The notes under the pieces: generated by a model
The model's database searches: none
What the model saw: the letters and a program-made list of their open reading frames with translations, nothing else
What the model was told of the DNA's origin: nothing
Shown here: positions 8,996 to 17,284 of the stretch, one piece after another
Layout: the number at the start of each line of letters is the position of its first letter
Position numbering within the stretch: position 1 is the first letter of the stretch
Program-made: the position numbers and the translations under genes
NCBI RefSeq assembly: GCF_000308835.1
Contig: NZ_BAGN01000421.1
Coordinates: 1-64,000, forward strand
Direction: 5' to 3'
Length of the DNA: 64,000 nucleotides
Source of the DNA: Nocardia vinacea NBRC 16497
Lineage (GTDB): Bacteria > Actinomycetota > Actinomycetes > Mycobacteriales > Mycobacteriaceae

Positions 8996-10116
8996 CCGAC
9001 CTGACTGCACCGCGCACGACCACCCGCTCCTATCTTCGCTACCGCGATGACCTGGAACGGCCACGGCCCGACGAAGAACGCGACATCGACAAGATCATCG
9101 CGGTGCTGCGCAGCAACAACGAACGCGCCTATCGCAAGCACAAGCACGGGCTGCGCGACGCGCACGCCAAGAGTCACGGCATCCTGCGCGGCGAACTCAC
9201 CGTTCACCCCGGCCTGCCACCGGAACTGGCCCAGGGCTTGTTCGCCACCCCGGCCTCCTATCCGGTCGTCGCCCGGCTGTCGAGTACCTCCGGCGTAATC
9301 CGCAGCGACCAGCTGCGCGGCGTGCGTGGGCTGGGAATCAAGGTGCTCGGCGTGGACGGGCCACGCGCACTGCCCGGCGACGAGGCCACCACCCAGGACT
9401 TCATCATGGTCACCCACCGTGAATTCCTGTTCGCCGACGCCCACGCCTACTACACCACGGGAATGCCCACCGCGTGGGTGCTGGCCCGGTTGCCCGATCC
9501 CGTCCTGCACACGGGCAGTACCGTCCTTTCCGCGCTCGACGCGCACGTGTTGCGGCGTATCGGACGTCCCCTGCCCCCCAACCTGGGCGTGTTCGTCCGG
9601 CCCAACACCCACATCCTGGGCGAAACGTTCTATTCCTCGGCGCCCCTGCGCTATGGCGACTACATCGCCAAGATCCTGTACACGCCGGTTTCACCGGAAG
9701 TCAGTGCCTTGACAGGGCAATCGGTGGGCCACGACGCCGGCATCAACGCCCATCAGGACATGGTCGTCGACTTTTTCGCCTGCCACAGCGCCGAATACGA
9801 GCTGCGCGTGCAGCTGTGCACCGACCTCGACACCATGCCGATCGAGGACGCCACCGTCGACTGGCCCGAAGCCGAATCACCGCACCGGACGGTGGCGACC
9901 ATCCGCTTCGACCGCCAGGACCCCTTCACCCCGCAACGGCGCGCCTTCGGTGACGACGTGTTGTCGTTCAATTCCTGGCGCGGTCTGGATGCCCACCGGC
10001 CACTGGGCTCGATCAACCGGCTCAAGCAGCGCGTCTACGAAGCATCGAGCAACTACCGGCACAACGTCAACAACGCCCCCCGCCTCGAACCCACCCCCGA
10101 CCAACTTCCACAATGA
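8992..10116 (+). CDS. Small catalase-like heme protein (y4iL-like)
   Basis: A 374-aa catalase-superfamily protein, shorter than typical monofunctional catalases (about 480 aa or more) and lacking a C-terminal domain. The distal histidine is probably H58 in the AHAKSHG segment, and the ARLSSTSG / DQLRGVRGLGIKVLG region corresponds to the catalase heme-distal core. The usual R-x-x-x-Y proximal motif is not obvious; R347-V-Y349 near the C-terminus is the closest match. Small catalase-like proteins include hydroperoxide-processing enzymes such as coral allene oxide synthase, so the likely substrate is the fatty acid hydroperoxide made by the upstream enzyme. Starts inside the previous gene (ATGA overlap) and is likewise coupled to the regulator downstream. 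No ribosome site of its own is needed. Confidence 0.83.
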   Translation: MTDLTAPRTTTRSYLRYRDDLERPRPDEERDIDKIIAVLRSNNERAYRKHKHGLRDAHAKSHGILRGELTVHPGLPPELAQGLFATPASYPVVARLSSTSGVIRSDQLRGVRGLGIKVLGVDGPRALPGDEATTQDFIMVTHREFLFADAHAYYTTGMPTAWVLARLPDPVLHTGSTVLSALDAHVLRRIGRPLPPNLGVFVRPNTHILGETFYSSAPLRYGDYIAKILYTPVSPEVSALTGQSVGHDAGINAHQDMVVDFFACHSAEYELRVQLCTDLDTMPIEDATVDWPEAESPHRTVATIRFDRQDPFTPQRRAFGDDVLSFNSWRGLDAHRPLGSINRLKQRVYEASSNYRHNVNNAPRLEPTPDQLPQ

Positions 10117-12821
10117 CCGCCGCGCCATCGGTGGCAGGAGTCCGGGGCGGTACCGAGGCAGGGCGCTCGCCAGCGAAAACCCATCGCAGCACGGGCGGGC
10201 AAGATCTAGAATTGTTGCTCATGGGGGAGCGCTGGCAACTGCTCGATCGTCCCGTCGAATACGAGGCCGTTCGCACGGCGTTGACGAGCGGCGATGTCGG
10301 CGGTGTGGTACTCGTCGGTGCCGCCGGAGTCGGCAAGACCACCCTCGCCCGGCTCGTGACCTCGGCACTGGGCACCCCCGTCCGGTGGGCGGCCTGTACC
10401 GAGTCGTCCCAGGCGATTCCCTTGGGTGTGTTCGCGCCGTGGGTCGCCCCGACTGCGTCTCGCGATCCCATCGCTCTGCTCTGCTCGGCCAGGGAAAACC
10501 TACTCATCCAGCAAGACACCGTGATCGGCGTCGACGACGCGTACCTGCTCGACCAGCTCTCCGCGACCCTGCTGCACCAGATCGCCGTCGACCGCGCTGC
10601 TCCTATCGTGGCCACCGTCCGCACCGGCGAACCCGTCCCCGATGCGGTCACTTCCCTGTGGAAAGACGGCTACCTCCAACGCGTCGAACTGGAACCACTG
10701 ACCAAACGGCAGTGCGTCGCTCTCGTCGAGACCGTCCTGCGCGGCACCCTGGAAGGCCTCAGCGCCGATGTCATGTGGGAGTCATCGGGCGGAAACCCCC
10801 TCTTCCTGCGCAATATGGTCGAAGGCGCCGTCGAGGCGGGCACCCTGACCGAAGTCAACGGGGTCTGGCAACTACGAGGACCCGCCGCGGTGCCCGCCGG
10901 GCTGGTGGATCTGCTCGACGGCCGGCTCGCCCGGGTGGGCGAGCCGGTCCTGGAGACCTTGAAGATGCTGGCCCTCTATGAGCCACTCGACATCGACGTC
11001 CTCACCGACCTCGTGGGCGAGGACGCCGTGGACGCCGCCGAGGTCTCCGGCCTGATACGAACCAGCCGCGACGGCTGGTCTGTCAGCGCCTGCTTCAGCC
11101 ACCCGCTGCTCGGTGACGTGGTGCGCCGCCGAATCGGCACCGCCGCTGCCCGCAAGCGGCGGGGCCGTATCGTCGAGCGGCTGCGCGAGCAGGAGATGAA
11201 TACCGCTGCACACCGCATCAGACTGGCACAACTGTGCGTCGACAGCGCCCAGCCCATCGACAACGACCTGTTGATCACCGCCGCCAAAGACGCTGTCGCC
11301 CTGTCCAATCTGCCGCTGGGCGAACGCCTCGCGCACGCGGCATGCGAGCGCGGCGGCGGGCTGCCCGCGGCCGAAGTACTCTCCCGCGCCCTGCTGTGGC
11401 AGGGCCGACCGCAGGAAGCCGACAAGATTCTCGCCGACTTCGATCCCGACCACCTCGATCAACTGCAACTCGTCCAATGGGGTGTTCCGCGCGCCAGCCT
11501 TTTGTTCTGGTGTGTGGGCGATGTCGAACGCGGCCACGAGATAATGGATCTGCTGGGCGACCGCGTCGAGCATCCCGCTCTGCGCCTCATCATCGATGCC
11601 GTGAACGCGACCATGGCGATACACGAGAACAAAATCGCTGTCGGCATCCAGGGCGCCGAATCTGTGCTCGCCGACGCGAGCTCCCCGAAACAAGCCGTCG
11701 ACTGGGCCGCGTTCGCTCTCGGCCTGGCGATGCCGGTCGCCGGGCGCGGCGCCGACTTCGCACCGATCGCGGCCCGCAGCCGGGCGCAGCAGAAAACCAC
11801 CGACGGCATGATCCGGGTCATGGTGCGCTACGGCGACGTGCTGTCACTGACAATCATCGGCGAACTCGACCTCGCCGAGCAGCGGGCCACCGAATACAGC
11901 GAGTTCTCCTCCGCCGCACAGTTTCTCGGCTGGGCAATCGCCAAAATCGCGGGCGGTGTCGTAGCTACCTACCGTGGCCGCTTCCGCGAGGCGATCACCT
12001 CATTCGAGCAAGCCCTGGCCGCACTCAACGCCGAAACCTCACTCCCGTGGAAACTACCGGCGCAGCTGATTCTGGCCCGCGCCTATGCGGCGCTTGGCGA
12101 CTCCCAACAAGCCGAACGTGTCCTCGGCGAGGCCGAAGAATACACCGGACCGCACCTGGCCCTGCACGAACCGCAACGCATGATCGCCCGCGCATGGCTG
12201 GCGGCGGGCTCCGGCAGTCAGCATTCCGCGGTCGAACTCGCCCGCCAGGCAGCAGCCATCGCCCACACCGCGGGCCAGTACGCATTGGAAGCCGAAGCGA
12301 TGCACCACGCCACCCGATTCGGCGACCGGACCCTCGCCGCACGGCTGGCCGCACTAGCCGACCGCGTGCAAGGGCCGGTAGTGGCGATCTACGCTCGCCA
12401 CGCCGCCGCCTTCGAAAGCTCCGACACACAAGCGCTTTCCGCGGTCAGTGTCGAATTCGAAAGCGCCGGACTACTACTGGCAGCTGCCGACGCAGCCGCG
12501 CAAGCGGTACCGATCCATGACCATGCAGGCCAACGCCGACTCAGCGCCCAAGCCGCGGCCCGCGCCCTCGACCTCGCCGCCCGGTGCGACGGAGCGACCA
12601 CCCCCGCCATCGCATCCGCTGCCCGCCCCTTGCCGATCACCGACCGCGAACGCGAGATCACCGCCCTCATCGCGCGTGGGCTGTCCAACCGCGAGATCGC
12701 CGAGCGGCTGTTCGTTTCGGTACGCACCGTCGAAGGCCACATCTACCGGGCCTGCACCAAACTCGACGCCGCCGACCGCGACCAACTCGCCAAACTGATC
12801 TGGGGCGAGGTCACACGATAG
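10113..12821 (+). CDS. LuxR family ATPase regulator (LAL type)
   Basis: A 902-aa large ATP-binding LuxR regulator. The N-terminal AAA/NACHT-like domain has Walker A GAAGVGKTT (about residues 68-77) and a Walker B-like VIGVDDAYLL near 140. The middle is a long helical TPR-type region. A C-terminal LuxR helix-turn-helix spans about 838-895 (LTDREREI-like, LSNREIAERLFVSVRTVEGH). It overlaps the catalase-like gene by ATGA at 10113; an alternative start is ATG 10221, which would remove 36 poorly conserved residues. Its position as third gene of the operon suggests it senses a product or substrate of the oxygenase pair and controls the unit, but the target is not visible. Confidence 0.9.
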   Translation: MTAAPSVAGVRGGTEAGRSPAKTHRSTGGQDLELLLMGERWQLLDRPVEYEAVRTALTSGDVGGVVLVGAAGVGKTTLARLVTSALGTPVRWAACTESSQAIPLGVFAPWVAPTASRDPIALLCSARENLLIQQDTVIGVDDAYLLDQLSATLLHQIAVDRAAPIVATVRTGEPVPDAVTSLWKDGYLQRVELEPLTKRQCVALVETVLRGTLEGLSADVMWESSGGNPLFLRNMVEGAVEAGTLTEVNGVWQLRGPAAVPAGLVDLLDGRLARVGEPVLETLKMLALYEPLDIDVLTDLVGEDAVDAAEVSGLIRTSRDGWSVSACFSHPLLGDVVRRRIGTAAARKRRGRIVERLREQEMNTAAHRIRLAQLCVDSAQPIDNDLLITAAKDAVALSNLPLGERLAHAACERGGGLPAAEVLSRALLWQGRPQEADKILADFDPDHLDQLQLVQWGVPRASLLFWCVGDVERGHEIMDLLGDRVEHPALRLIIDAVNATMAIHENKIAVGIQGAESVLADASSPKQAVDWAAFALGLAMPVAGRGADFAPIAARSRAQQKTTDGMIRVMVRYGDVLSLTIIGELDLAEQRATEYSEFSSAAQFLGWAIAKIAGGVVATYRGRFREAITSFEQALAALNAETSLPWKLPAQLILARAYAALGDSQQAERVLGEAEEYTGPHLALHEPQRMIARAWLAAGSGSQHSAVELARQAAAIAHTAGQYALEAEAMHHATRFGDRTLAARLAALADRVQGPVVAIYARHAAAFESSDTQALSAVSVEFESAGLLLAAADAAAQAVPIHDHAGQRRLSAQAAARALDLAARCDGATTPAIASAARPLPITDREREITALIARGLSNREIAERLFVSVRTVEGHIYRACTKLDAADRDQLAKLIWGEVTR

Positions 12822-12851
12822 CCACATGTGCTCGGGTTGTTCGGGGCATGA

Positions 12852-13583
12852 TCAGCAGCTGTCCGAGTTCGCTTCCAAGGTGGTGTGGCCGCCGGTGAGG
12901 TGGACCGTGATGCCGGTTCCGGTGACTTTCAGTTCCTCGGCCTGCAGATTCAGCGGGTAGCTCTGCAGGCTTTCGGTGATGATGTCGATGACGTTTCCGG
13001 TCAGGTCGGTTGGAATGCCGCGGGTGGAGACGGTGTCGATGCGGATCTTGTGATCGACGACGTATGGACGCAGCTGGAGGTGGGCCAGACCGCCGAGCGC
13101 GGTGACGTCGATGGTGCCGGTGCTCGGGTCCGAGGTGACTCCGGATACCAAGCCGCGCAACGTTTTCGCGATGCCGTCATTGCTCCAGGTGGCATCGGCG
13201 GTGCTGTTGCCGACGGCGGCGCTGCGGCCGCCGTCGCTGAGTTCGATGTCGTTCAATCGCGCGTGCACCCGCATATCCACTGCGGGGCCGAAGCGGGCGT
13301 CGTCGCTGCCGACGATGACGTAGGGGATCCGGTTGTCGAACCGGGTGATCAGCAGTGGTTTCGGGCCGAAATGCACGGCGACGTCGGATCCGAGATCGTT
13401 TTCCACCTGTGCGGCGACACAGCGTTGCGTTTCGTGCCGGTAATAGATCTCGGCCGACCCGACGCCTGCCGCGGCGAGCGCGGTGACGACGCCCAGGCTC
13501 ACGAGGACGGTTCGCAGCTTCCGTGAGCGTGGCGCGGTCGGTCGATCGGATTGGGTGATTTCTGTCGATCGTCGACGGAACAT
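12852..13583 (-). CDS. LmeA-family (DUF2993) membrane-anchored lipid-binding protein
   Basis: A 243-aa protein with a cytoplasmic basic N-terminus, one TM/signal segment (about residues 24-43) and a periplasmic DUF2993 domain (VAVHFGPKPLL..., ending in GTGITVHLTGGHTTLE). In mycobacteria LmeA binds phosphoinositides and supports mannan elongation; here only the fold is inferred. Upstream in-frame start codons exist up to 13631, but ATG 13583 has GGAG six bases before it and leaves the inverted repeat at 13611-13630 in the untranslated leader or promoter. Divergent from the MFS operon. Its stop lies 30 bases from the convergent LuxR gene. Confidence 0.85.
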   Translation of the reverse strand: MFRRRSTEITQSDRPTAPRSRKLRTVLVSLGVVTALAAAGVGSAEIYYRHETQRCVAAQVENDLGSDVAVHFGPKPLLITRFDNRIPYVIVGSDDARFGPAVDMRVHARLNDIELSDGGRSAAVGNSTADATWSNDGIAKTLRGLVSGVTSDPSTGTIDVTALGGLAHLQLRPYVVDHKIRIDTVSTRGIPTDLTGNVIDIITESLQSYPLNLQAEELKVTGTGITVHLTGGHTTLEANSDSC

Positions 13584-13610
13584 TCGGGACTCCAGTGTGG
13601 TGACGGTCAT

Positions 13611-13630
13611 TGATGACGTTTTAGTCATCA
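13611..13630. promoter_or_regulatory. Inverted repeat, putative operator
   Basis: TGATGAC and GTCATCA form a perfect 7-bp inverted repeat around a 6-base spacer, 28 bases upstream of the preferred LmeA-like start. This is the form of a TetR- or MarR-type operator. No regulator of those families is encoded nearby. Confidence 0.55.
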
Positions 13631-13633
13631 CTC

Positions 13634-13670
13634 TTGACTGACAGTGTGCTCATGACTGACGATATCGTCA
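13634..13670. promoter_or_regulatory. Palindrome and candidate promoter between the LmeA-like and MFS genes
   Basis: TTGACTGAC at 13634-13642 and TGACTGAC at about 13653-13660 form a direct repeat. The second copy leads into a perfect 14-bp palindrome, TGACGATATCGTCA, at 13657-13670. TTGACT could be a -35 box with the palindrome overlapping the -10 region, so a repressor bound there would block the rightward MFS promoter. Inferred from layout. Confidence 0.5.
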
Positions 13671-13785
13671 ATAGAAGTGTTGCGGCACACCTTCGCGCAG
13701 TAACTGCCGCACTGCGCCGACGCAGAGTCAGAGTTTCGACCGACCCGATTACCGGCCCCGAAAGGTCGGTTTACCAGGAGTAACG

Positions 13786-15321
13786 ATGAGTGGATCAGCA
13801 TTGGACAGCGAATCGGCCGCGATCGCGGCCGGTCGCGCCGGAACCGGCGGGATTCTCGTGGCGATGTGCACGTGCCTGGTGCTCGTCGTCGCGTCGGTCT
13901 CGGCGGTCAACTTGGCCATGCCGGATCTGGCAATGGACCTGTCGGCCTCGACGACCGCGCTGACGTGGATCGCCGACGGCTACACCGTCGCGCTGGCCGC
14001 GTTGGTGCTGCCGATCGGTGCGCTCGGCGATCGGCTCGGCCGCCGCAATGTCCTGATCGCAGGCGCCGTGGTCTTCGCCGTCGGCTCGGTTGCCGCGGCA
14101 TTCGCCGATACGACCAGCACACTCATCGCCTGGCGCGTCGTCATGGGCATCGGTGCGGCGATGATCATGCCGGGCACACTGTCGACGATCACCGCGGCTT
14201 TTCCGCCTACCCAGCGCGATCGTGGAGTTGCGGTGTGGTCCGGTTTCGCTGCGGCCGGTGCCATTATCGGGCTCCTCGCAGCCGGTGGACTGCTCGAAAT
14301 ATGGAGTTGGCGTTCGATTTTCGTCGCCAGCGCCGCCGTCGCGGTGCTCGGTGGTCTGCTGGCAATGGCGTTGGCGCCCAACACGCGTGACGAAGAACGC
14401 CGCCAACTCGACCATCCGGGCGCGTGGACCAGCGCGGTCGCGATCGGCGCGCTGGTATACGGGATCATCGAGGGCAGCGAGGCCGGCTGGACCAGCGGCA
14501 AGGTGATCTGCAGCTTCGTCGTCTCCGCCGTCGCGCTGGCCGGCTACGCATTCCTCGGATTCCGCAACCACCATGCGCTGCTGGACCCACGACTGTTCGG
14601 CATCCGCGGCTTCCGGGCCGGAGCGGTCACCATCCTGGTCCAGTTCATGGCGGTATTCGGGTTCTTCTTCGTCGGCTTGCAGTACCTGCAGTTGATTCTC
14701 GGCTACAGCGCTCTGAAGAGTGCGGTTGCGCTGATCCCGATCGCCGTTGTGGTCATGCCGGTCAGTGCTCTCACGCCCAGGTTGACCAAGAGCGTCGGCA
14801 TCAAGGCCGTGCTGAGCGTCGGGCTGTTGCTGCTCGCGGGCGGTCTGTTCGCGCTGTCGTTCCTGCACACCGACTCCGGGTACTTGCCCTTCCTCGGCGG
14901 CCTGGTCGTCGCCGGTCTCGGCATCGGACTGACGAGTGCGGCCGGTACCGCGGTCATCGTCGGGTCGTTGCGCGCCGACCAGCAGGGAGTTGCCTCGGCG
15001 ATGAACGATGCCACGCGCGAAGTCGGCGCAGCGGTCGGAATCGCCTTGATGGGTTCGGTGTTCAGCAGCCACTACAAATCGTCGCTGCCCGCGCTCGACC
15101 AGGTTCCGCCCGAGGCCGCGCATGCGGTCGAATCCTCGGCGGCCGCAGGGTTGCAGGTCGCGGCCCGTCTCGGTCCGCAAGGGGAGGTGCTGGCGGGGGC
15201 GGTTCGGTCGGCGTTCATCGACGGTCTGTCCGCCTCGCTGATCGCGGTCGCAGTCATCGTTGCCGTCGCTGCCCTCGGCGCCTTGCTGCGCGCGCCACAC
15301 ACCCAGACACCCGCGCAGTAA
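13786..15321 (+). CDS. MFS drug/metabolite exporter, DHA2 (14-TM) family
   Basis: A 511-aa major facilitator of the EmrB/QacA type: about 14 hydrophobic segments, the conserved GDRLGRRN loop between TM2 and TM3, and motif C-like glycine-rich helices. It would use proton motive force to export toxic or self-made small molecules. AGGAG lies just upstream of the ATG. It is followed after 31 bases by a secreted protease lipoprotein and then by another lipoprotein on the same strand, so the three probably form one operon controlled by the palindromic operators at 13611-13670. Substrate unknown. Confidence 0.9.
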   Translation: MSGSALDSESAAIAAGRAGTGGILVAMCTCLVLVVASVSAVNLAMPDLAMDLSASTTALTWIADGYTVALAALVLPIGALGDRLGRRNVLIAGAVVFAVGSVAAAFADTTSTLIAWRVVMGIGAAMIMPGTLSTITAAFPPTQRDRGVAVWSGFAAAGAIIGLLAAGGLLEIWSWRSIFVASAAVAVLGGLLAMALAPNTRDEERRQLDHPGAWTSAVAIGALVYGIIEGSEAGWTSGKVICSFVVSAVALAGYAFLGFRNHHALLDPRLFGIRGFRAGAVTILVQFMAVFGFFFVGLQYLQLILGYSALKSAVALIPIAVVVMPVSALTPRLTKSVGIKAVLSVGLLLLAGGLFALSFLHTDSGYLPFLGGLVVAGLGIGLTSAAGTAVIVGSLRADQQGVASAMNDATREVGAAVGIALMGSVFSSHYKSSLPALDQVPPEAAHAVESSAAAGLQVAARLGPQGEVLAGAVRSAFIDGLSASLIAVAVIVAVAALGALLRAPHTQTPAQ

Positions 15322-15352
15322 CCCCACCGCGACACAAAGGAGCCGTATCCCT

Positions 15353-16309
15353 ATGCAACCGTTCAGTATTCGCCGCGCATTCGCAATTCCCGCATCCGTT
15401 GCTCTGGTCGCCACCGGCGCCCTTCTGGTCGCCGGATGTGGCAGCGGATCCGGGGGTGACAACGCATCACCGGTGTCGACGCAGCCATCTGCTGGCGGTG
15501 CCGCCGGGATAACCGTCCCCGCTGACAAGGCGGGGCACCCATGGGCGTCGGCCACATCGGCCGCCATCAAGCCCGGAGTGCAGACCTACACGCAGGGCTC
15601 GGGGCAGTGCACCGCGAACTACGTATTCGTCGACGATTCCGGCAATGTCTATCTCGGCCAGGCCGCGCACTGCGCGAGTACCGGGGAAAGCAACGAGACC
15701 AACGGCTGCAGCGCCGCCAGCCTGCCGCTCGGCACACCGGTGACCATCAACCGCGCGGGGACACCGATGTCCAACGGTGAGGTCATCGCCACGGGTGAAC
15801 TCGTCTACAGCAGTTGGCTGACGATGCAGGCAGCAGGCGAAAAGGATCGAAATACCTGCGCCTACAACGACTTCGCGTTGGTGAAGCTCGCTCCCGAGGA
15901 TGCGGCCGAGGTCAACCCGAGCCTGCCGTATTGGGGTGGCCCAGTCGATATCAACACCACCGGTGCGAACGCCGGGGAGCGTGTTTACAGCTACGGCAAC
16001 TCGAGCCTGCGCGGCGGGCTTGCCGGACTGTCCCCGCAGACCGGCATCAGCCGGGCCGCCGTTCCGGCCGACGAAGGCTGGAGCCACGCGCTGAATTCCC
16101 CGACTCCCGGGATTCCGGGCGACAGCGGCAGCGCCTTCCTCGATCGTGCAGGCCGCGCCCTCGGCACCCTGTCGACGCTGGGGTTCGCGCTGCCCGTCGT
16201 CAACAACATCGGCGATATCAGTCACGAACTCACTTACGCCCGAACACATTCCGGCATTGCCGGACTCGCGCTCGTGCTCGGCACCGAACCATTCGACCCG
16301 AACCGCTGA
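15353..16309 (+). CDS. Lipoprotein trypsin-like serine protease
   Basis: A 318-aa chymotrypsin-fold protease anchored as a lipoprotein: signal peptide ending in the lipobox VAGC (about residues 20-24). The catalytic triad is visible as His in GQAAHCAS, Asp in NDFALV and Ser in PGDSGSAF. Cysteines around the His (TGSGQC...AAHC) may form a disulfide. AAAGGAG precedes the ATG at 15353 by ten bases; upstream in-frame codons overlap the MFS gene and lack a signal sequence. It sits between an exporter and a second lipoprotein, suggesting an envelope task coupled to export, for example processing or quality control. The substrate is unknown. Confidence 0.87.
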   Translation: MQPFSIRRAFAIPASVALVATGALLVAGCGSGSGGDNASPVSTQPSAGGAAGITVPADKAGHPWASATSAAIKPGVQTYTQGSGQCTANYVFVDDSGNVYLGQAAHCASTGESNETNGCSAASLPLGTPVTINRAGTPMSNGEVIATGELVYSSWLTMQAAGEKDRNTCAYNDFALVKLAPEDAAEVNPSLPYWGGPVDINTTGANAGERVYSYGNSSLRGGLAGLSPQTGISRAAVPADEGWSHALNSPTPGIPGDSGSAFLDRAGRALGTLSTLGFALPVVNNIGDISHELTYARTHSGIAGLALVLGTEPFDPNR

Positions 16310-16323
16310 GGGAGCTCATTGTC

Positions 16324-17034
16324 ATGATCAAGACACATTCGAAGCACCTGTGGTGGACGGTCGCAGCCGCGTGTGCGGTATTGCTGAGCGCCGGATGCGC
16401 AAGCGATGGCGGCCGCTCGGCTACGACGAGCGCAGGCAACAGTCTGCTGCTCGGTTCGCAGGAATTCCCTTCCGGTGCAATGCATGTCGAGCTACCGCGG
16501 GACAAGGTGGCAGCGGGGTTCGGCAATGTGAACGGCACCGCGAACAACAACGGCCCGGTCACCGTGACACCGGCGGAATGCGCTGGCGTACAGCAGGATC
16601 TGGCCGCGCAGTTGCAAGAGCTGATGCGCAATGCGTCCTTCACCGGCGCGCAGACGGCCGACGGCACCGTTTTCACCGAGATCATTTCCGACACCGCCGC
16701 CGATCTCGGCAAGATCTCCGATGTCACCAACCGCTGCCAGCAGATGACTCTGACCACCTCGGTGGTGGGCAAACGGCTCACCAACACCACGGTGACCATC
16801 GAAACTCTGCCGCTGCCAGGTGAACTCAACGGAATCGGCGCCATCGCCTACCATACGAGCTCCCACTCCGATGTCGTCGGCAACCCGGTCACGACCAGCT
16901 CCTACACCGCGTACGCCGTCATCGGTGGCATGACGATCGCCATGCACGCGGAGAACCTGACCGAAAAGTCGGACGACGAGACCTTCGAAAGCCTCTTCGA
17001 TTCCGCTGTGCAAAAGGTCCGCGACGCAACGTGA
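16324..17034 (+). CDS. Lipoprotein of unknown function (DUF5642-like)
   Basis: A 236-aa secreted protein with signal peptide and lipobox LSAGC (cysteine about residue 24). The mature domain has one disulfide-capable pair (AECAG and NRCQQ) and beta-rich segments resembling DUF5642 or mycobacterial PknH-sensor-like lipoproteins. That assignment is by general resemblance only. The start ATG 16324 has GGGAG eight bases upstream. Last gene of the MFS / protease / lipoprotein group, 14 bases after the protease stop. Confidence 0.78.
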   Translation: MIKTHSKHLWWTVAAACAVLLSAGCASDGGRSATTSAGNSLLLGSQEFPSGAMHVELPRDKVAAGFGNVNGTANNNGPVTVTPAECAGVQQDLAAQLQELMRNASFTGAQTADGTVFTEIISDTAADLGKISDVTNRCQQMTLTTSVVGKRLTNTTVTIETLPLPGELNGIGAIAYHTSSHSDVVGNPVTTSSYTAYAVIGGMTIAMHAENLTEKSDDETFESLFDSAVQKVRDAT

Positions 17035-17284
17035 TCCACGTCGTATCCGACAGCCGAGCCGCCGCGGTGAAGTTTTGTTCGGACAGCGGCGGAACGGTGG
17101 AGGATGGCGCACGGCACCTGTCGTCCGGCACGCCGAGGCCGGTAAACCCGTCGTCGTGATCGCGGCACCCGCTGATGGCCCGATGGGTGGTGCCACCTGT
17201 CCGGCTTCTTTTGGTCGGCTAAATAATGGGTGAACAGATCGCTCAGCTGTAGCAGCCGGGATGCGCGCGCATGAAAATGGCTGG

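Noticed and set aside
13795..15570. 591-codon frame antisense to the MFS transporter
   Set aside because: Low-complexity Arg/Gly/Asp-rich sequence; the sense frame is a convincing 14-TM transporter.
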